Assembly (NCBI RefSeq): GCF_027944115.1
Contig: NZ_JAPJZI010000002.1
Location: forward strand, 186,001-250,000
DNA length: 64,000 bases
Direction: 5' to 3'
Origin: Hoeflea prorocentri
GTDB lineage: Bacteria; Pseudomonadota; Alphaproteobacteria; Rhizobiales; Rhizobiaceae
Part shown: positions 60,427-64,000 of the stretch, piece after piece
Numbering within the stretch: position 1 is the stretch's first letter
Layout of the letters: each line of letters starts with the position of its first letter
The notes under the pieces: generated by a model
The model's database searches: none
What the model was told of the DNA's origin: nothing
The model's input: only the letters and a program-made list of their open reading frames with translations
Program-made: the position numbers and the translations under genes

Positions 60427-61990
60427 AAAGCCGAATTTCCTTTTCATCATAACCGATCAGCACCGCGCCGATCATCTGGGCTGCTATGGGAACCCGACGG
60501 TCCGCACGCCTCACATAGACAGGCTTGCGAAACATGGACGCAGATGGGACAGGTTCTATGTCGCCAACCCGATCTGCATGCCCAACAGGGCCTCCATCAT
60601 GACCGGCCGCATGTGTTCCGTGCATGGTGCGCGGCACAACGGCATCGCCTTGTCGAAGGATCAGACAACGTTCGTCGAACTGCTGCGCGATGCGGGCTAC
60701 CGCACGGGGCTGATCGGCAAATCACACCTGCAGAGTTTCACAGGGCTACCCGCCACCAACCGGTTCACGCCCGCTCCCGGACGCACAACGCCATCGCCGC
60801 ACCTTCGCGATGCACAGAAAAACAACCGGCACGGTTCTGACTATGATCTGGAGATTGTTCCCGACTGGGAGACGCCGCTGGCCTCGCGCATCGACGGGGA
60901 TTTTTATGGGTTTGAGCATGTCGAGGTCGTGGCCGATCACGGTGATCAGGCATCCGGAGACTATCTTTTGTGGGCCCGGGAGAAATGTCCTGACTTTGAC
61001 AGTCTGACGGGACCGGACAATGCACTGCCGGACAATCGTATCAAGGCACCGCAAGCCTGGCGCACCGCCGTTCCGGAAGACCTTTATTCGACATCCTGGA
61101 TCGCGGACCGGTCAGCCGATTGGCTCGGTCAAAGGGCCGAGGACGGTGAGCCGTTTTTCCTGCAGATGTCCTTTCCCGACCCACACCACCCGTTTACCCC
61201 GCCTGGGCACTATTGGGATATGTACGATCCCGGCGACATGAAGCTGCCGGCATCCTTCGGAAAGGGCGATCTGCCGCCTATCAGGGCAATGCGCGAGGCT
61301 TTGCAAAACAACACGGATCCAAGGAACAATCAGAACCCGTTTGCGGTGACACAGGACGAGGCACGTTCAATTATCGCGCTGACCTATGGCATGATCAGCA
61401 TGATCGATGATGCGATCGGCCGGGTCGTTGCGCAATTGGAAGCCCTTGGTCTTGCCGACGATACCATTGTTGTCTTTACCGCTGACCACGGCGATTACAT
61501 GGGCGATCATGGTCTGATGCTGAAGCTCCTGCTTCACTATCAAAGCATTATCCGCGTGCCTTTCATCTGGATGGATCCAAGAGAAGGGTCCGAGGCTGTG
61601 TCGGATCATGGTTTGGCCTCGTCGATTGATATTTCGGCCACTGTTTTGGCGCGGGCGGGCATTCAGCCCTACAACGGCATCCAGGGCCGGGATCTTCTTT
61701 CAACACAATCACCGTCTGCCATTGTCGTGGAAGAAGACAGTCAACGGCCGATGACCGGTTTCGAACGTCCGCAAAGGGTGCGAACCCTGGTTACGGAACG
61801 CTATCGCATGTCGTTGCGCGAGGGAGAGGACTGGAACGAGTTGTACGATCTGCAGGCCGATCCCCATGAGCTGAGCAATCTTTATGATCGGTCCGGTTCC
61901 GCTGCTGCCCGACATGAGCTGACCGAATTGATGTTAAGGCGCCTGATTGAGCTTCAGGATCGCTCACCCCTGCCCGCCTATCGGGCCTAA
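60419..61990 (+). CDS. Sulfatase (formylglycine-dependent)
   Basis: A 523-residue alkaline-phosphatase-superfamily sulfatase. The Cys-x-Pro-x-Arg signature is CMPNR, so Cys53 would become formylglycine (NPICMPNRASIMTGR). N-terminal metal ligands are in FIITDQH and later ones in FTADHGDYMGDHG. There is no signal peptide, so it acts in the cytoplasm on an imported substrate. ATG at 60419 lies within the end of the TRAP permease gene, and translation is probably coupled. Choline sulfatase, other alkyl/aryl sulfatases and phosphonate monoester hydrolases share this signature, and the substrate cannot be read. The stop codon overlaps that of the convergent maiA-like gene. Confidence 0.88.
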   Translation: MTKKPNFLFIITDQHRADHLGCYGNPTVRTPHIDRLAKHGRRWDRFYVANPICMPNRASIMTGRMCSVHGARHNGIALSKDQTTFVELLRDAGYRTGLIGKSHLQSFTGLPATNRFTPAPGRTTPSPHLRDAQKNNRHGSDYDLEIVPDWETPLASRIDGDFYGFEHVEVVADHGDQASGDYLLWAREKCPDFDSLTGPDNALPDNRIKAPQAWRTAVPEDLYSTSWIADRSADWLGQRAEDGEPFFLQMSFPDPHHPFTPPGHYWDMYDPGDMKLPASFGKGDLPPIRAMREALQNNTDPRNNQNPFAVTQDEARSIIALTYGMISMIDDAIGRVVAQLEALGLADDTIVVFTADHGDYMGDHGLMLKLLLHYQSIIRVPFIWMDPREGSEAVSDHGLASSIDISATVLARAGIQPYNGIQGRDLLSTQSPSAIVVEEDSQRPMTGFERPQRVRTLVTERYRMSLREGEDWNELYDLQADPHELSNLYDRSGSAAARHELTELMLRRLIELQDRSPLPAYRA

Positions 61991-62625
61991 CCGGCGGCGT
62001 TGACGCGATCGGGGTGTGCCGCGGCAAACGCTTCGAGCCGGGCGCAGTTCTCCGCTATCTCTTTGATGCGTGACAGGTCGGCGATATCCGCGCCCCAACG
62101 CTCGGCGTTGTAGAGCTGCGGGACGAGGCAGATATCAGCCATGGTTGGTGCGTCGCCGTGGCAGAATGTGCCGCCTTGTCCGTCGCCCAGGCGTTTTTCG
62201 AAGGCGGCGAGACCCTTGCGGATATAAGTTTTCATCCAGTCGACACGCACGGCTTCGTCTCCGCCGGTCCGCGCCATGATATCGGCAGCGACGGAGGAGT
62301 TGCAGATCGGGTGGATTTCCATGGCGATGATATAGGAGAGCGTGCGTACCCTTGATCGTTCCAGCGCCGCATCGGGCAGGAATGTGACCGGTCGTGTCTC
62401 GTTCAGGTACTCGATAATCGCCAGCGACTGGGTGAGGGTCTGTCCGTCGATATCGAGCGCAGGCACGAAGCCCTGGGGGTTGCGCGACAGGTGCGCGTTT
62501 TCCAGATGTTCGCCCTTCAGGAGGTCGACCGACGTTGTGTCATATTCGATTTCAGCCAGGTTGAGCGCGATGCGCACCCGGTAGCTCGCCGACGAGCGCC
62601 AATAATCATAAAGAACCGGCGTCAT
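61987..62625 (-). CDS. maiA: Maleylacetoacetate isomerase-like zeta-class glutathione transferase
   Basis: A 212-residue zeta-class GST. The thioredoxin-fold N-terminus reads LYDYWRSSASYRVRIALNL, with the SSxSxRVR motif that binds glutathione and catalyses cis-trans isomerisation. LLKGEHLENAHLSRNPQGFVPAL follows. ATG at 62625 has GGAGGGATAAA in front; the upstream extension is not used. The enzyme would isomerise maleylacetoacetate or maleylpyruvate. Last gene of the minus-strand aromatic degradation operon, which leaves open whether it serves the homogentisate or the gentisate type of ring cleavage. Confidence 0.88.
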   Translation of the reverse strand: MTPVLYDYWRSSASYRVRIALNLAEIEYDTTSVDLLKGEHLENAHLSRNPQGFVPALDIDGQTLTQSLAIIEYLNETRPVTFLPDAALERSRVRTLSYIIAMEIHPICNSSVAADIMARTGGDEAVRVDWMKTYIRKGLAAFEKRLGDGQGGTFCHGDAPTMADICLVPQLYNAERWGADIADLSRIKEIAENCARLEAFAAAHPDRVNAAG

Positions 62626-62685
62626 TTTATCCCTCCAGAAGGAGCGGCGTCCTTTTGATCCGGACGCCGCTATTGCCATTGCCTT

Positions 62686-63225
62686 CTATTTACCGAGTTC
62701 TTTGGCGTGCAACCAGTCGGCATGGTTGGGAGCCTTTTTGGTTTTTGTCCATTCTTCGAGCATGTCCCATTTGACAGCGTCGAGGCGCTCAAGCATGGCG
62801 TCTTCATCCGGATCCGGGCAGGCCAGTTCGATGCGGTGGCCGTTGGGATCGAAAAAGTAGATCGAATGGAAGATGGAATGGTCGGTGACGCCGAGGACTT
62901 CCACGCCGTTCTTTTCCAGATGATCCTTGTATTCAAGCAGCGTGTCGCGGTCCTTGACCTTGAACGCGATGTGCTGGACCCAGATCGGGGTGTTTTCGTC
63001 GCGGCCCATCTGCGGCTTTGTCGGCAGTTCGAAGAAGGCAAGTACGTTGCCGTTGCCGGCATCGAGGAACAGGTGCATGTAGGGATCAGGCTCGTGGGTG
63101 GACGGCACCTTGTCTTCGGCGATCGCCAGGACAAAATCCATGTTGAGCATCTTTGTGTACCAGTCCACGGTTTCCTTGGCATCCTTGCAGCGATAGGCGA
63201 CGTGGTGGATTTGTTCGATCTTCAT
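62686..63225 (-). CDS. VOC-superfamily protein (glyoxalase/extradiol-dioxygenase fold)
   Basis: A 179-residue vicinal-oxygen-chelate protein. Possible metal ligands are the histidine of IHHVAYRC near residue 6, the histidine of VQHIAF in the middle and the glutamate of NGHRIELA near 130. Its size is that of a single glyoxalase module. ATG at 63225 is chosen: the ATG at 63234 abuts the GGGAG ribosome site and is too close. Between the hydroxylase/DUF2783 pair and the maiA-like gene, it is a candidate ring-cleavage or isomerisation enzyme, but this is inference. Confidence 0.83.
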   Translation of the reverse strand: MKIEQIHHVAYRCKDAKETVDWYTKMLNMDFVLAIAEDKVPSTHEPDPYMHLFLDAGNGNVLAFFELPTKPQMGRDENTPIWVQHIAFKVKDRDTLLEYKDHLEKNGVEVLGVTDHSIFHSIYFFDPNGHRIELACPDPDEDAMLERLDAVKWDMLEEWTKTKKAPNHADWLHAKELGK

Positions 63226-63321
63226 TAAGTGCATCTCCCTTGTTCAGTTGGGCGAACCATAATAGTTACGAATGTAACTATCTAGCTCTGGTTCGCCGTT
63301 TTCGCCGGCCCTGCCTGCGGT

Positions 63322-63513
63322 CTATGTGTTTGCTGCCGCCTCTAACGCCTCGCTGAGGGTTTCGCGTTCACCGATATGGTTGGCGAGTATGAGGATGAGG
63401 CGGGCGTTGAATGCGTCGCTCTCGTCCTTGCTCAAACCCTCATGGGCGGCGAGCAGTTCGGCGTAAAAATCGTCGGGGCTACTGATGTTCTTGTGGGTGT
63501 TGAGTTTGCTCAT
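63322..63513 (-). CDS. DUF2783 small protein
   Basis: A 63-residue acidic protein (SSPDDFYAELLAAHEGLSKDES onward) of the DUF2783 family. Genes of this family are regularly found directly after FAD-dependent aromatic hydroxylases, as here with 9 bases in between. Function is unknown; an accessory or stabilising role for the hydroxylase is a guess from linkage. Confidence 0.8.
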   Translation of the reverse strand: MSKLNTHKNISSPDDFYAELLAAHEGLSKDESDAFNARLILILANHIGERETLSEALEAAANT

Positions 63514-63522
63514 GACATGTCC

Positions 63523-64000
63523 TCACGACCTGGCCGTTGCGGTATTGAGCGCGGCGCGCACAAGGGCTTCGTCATACCCGGTCCAGCGTGCGGCGACATG
63601 CTGGTCGGGCCGGAAAAGATAGATGGCCTGCTCCTCGTCTCCGAGATAGCGTTTTTGAATGTGCCCGTCCGGATCGTCGATTGTATTGATCCGCAGTCCC
63701 TCAACGGCGACGCCGTCAATGTCGAGGTTTTCGGGAACGTTCGTATTGATGCCGAGGAGCTGGAAACGGTTGCCGAGCAGATCGGACAGCCAGTTGGTGC
63801 CCACCGGCGCATCGACAACCGGTGCGCCTGGCCGGGTGCGCGGCGGCAGCTGCGCATTATCGTCGCCGTTCAGTGGTGAGCCGTCATAGACGCTCGGCAC
63901 CGACAGGCGGCCGGAATTCACCAGCGGGCGGGCAAATTCATATTGCTCGGCGAGATCAAGGACGGCATTGCGAAACACCCGGCTGATCTCCGATTTCGGC
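63523..64000 (-). CDS. FAD-dependent aromatic hydroxylase, C-terminal part (partial)
   Basis: The last 159 codons are present; the gene runs off the right edge. The sequence (PPRTRPGAPVVDAPVG near the middle, then a thioredoxin-like tail ending WTGYDEALVRAAL) matches the C-terminal region of MhpA/PheA-type flavin monooxygenases that hydroxylate phenolic rings. The flavin- and NADH-binding motifs would lie outside the window. It is first in the operon with DUF2783, the VOC protein and the maiA-like gene, consistent with hydroxylation followed by ring cleavage and isomerisation. The exact phenol is unknown. Confidence 0.8.
   Translation of the reverse strand, partial: PKSEISRVFRNAVLDLAEQYEFARPLVNSGRLSVPSVYDGSPLNGDDNAQLPPRTRPGAPVVDAPVGTNWLSDLLGNRFQLLGINTNVPENLDIDGVAVEGLRINTIDDPDGHIQKRYLGDEEQAIYLFRPDQHVAARWTGYDEALVRAALNTATARS

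Overview
The window reads as chromosomal DNA of a GC-rich alphaproteobacterium, most likely a member of the Hyphomicrobiales (Rhizobiaceae, Phyllobacteriaceae or Stappiaceae type). The arguments are a TPP-riboswitch-controlled thiBPQ transporter beside a thiN-type thiamine pyrophosphokinase, an acetyl-type MetA, a MoxR/CoxE-type pair, several TRAP transporters, and an uneven, strongly GC-biased codon usage. The genus cannot be fixed from sequence alone. I saw no tRNA, rRNA, insertion sequence, prophage or CRISPR array. The two ends cut through genes: rpoH on the left and an FAD-dependent aromatic hydroxylase on the right.

Layout. 0-11 kb is mostly housekeeping: the rpoH 3' end, an M48 lipoprotein protease, thiamine import (thiB-thiP-thiQ, minus strand) behind a TPP riboswitch, thiN, an ABC-F ATPase, a MoxR ATPase, metAA and a VWA protein. 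11-21.5 kb is the most interesting part, a sulfosugar/sulfolactate locus. It holds an aldose 1-epimerase, a sulfofructose-kinase-like PfkB protein, a class I aldolase, an L-fucose-isomerase-like protein, a Gfo/Idh/MocA protein, a GntR repressor, and then suyA-suyB-slcC-comC. The pathway it suggests is a sulfo-EMP-type route (sulfoquinovose to sulfofructose to its 1-phosphate to DHAP plus sulfolactaldehyde). This would be joined to inversion of (S)- to (R)-sulfolactate and its desulfonation to pyruvate and sulfite. The two halves share a nearly identical palindromic operator, upstream of the kinase and upstream of suyA. No sugar importer, sulfolactaldehyde dehydrogenase or sulfite handling gene is present in the window.

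21.5-33 kb holds an AraC/GyrI-type regulator, a giant glycine-rich autotransporter (2173 residues, about 24 repeats), and a large multi-PAS hybrid histidine kinase with an OmpR-type response regulator. 33-40.8 kb has an alpha/beta hydrolase, a methyltransferase, a two-gene unit of truncated hemoglobin plus PAS-coiled-coil-adenylate cyclase behind a well placed FNR/FixK box, a membrane protein, an NTF2-like protein, an MFS exporter and a YcaQ-type DNA glycosylase.

40.8-64 kb is transport and catabolism: a DctPQM TRAP system; Lrp plus 4-hydroxyphenylpyruvate dioxygenase; a LuxR-type regulator with an amidase and an amide/urea-type ABC transporter that has a fused permease-ATPase; methylthioribose salvage (mtnK-mtnA with a SorC-type regulator); a LysR-controlled TAXI-TRAP transporter fused in overlap with a sulfatase gene; and at the right edge an aromatic degradation operon (FAD hydroxylase, DUF2783, VOC protein, maleylacetoacetate isomerase-like protein). 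Organosulfur use recurs: sulfosugar, methylthioribose and a sulfate ester.
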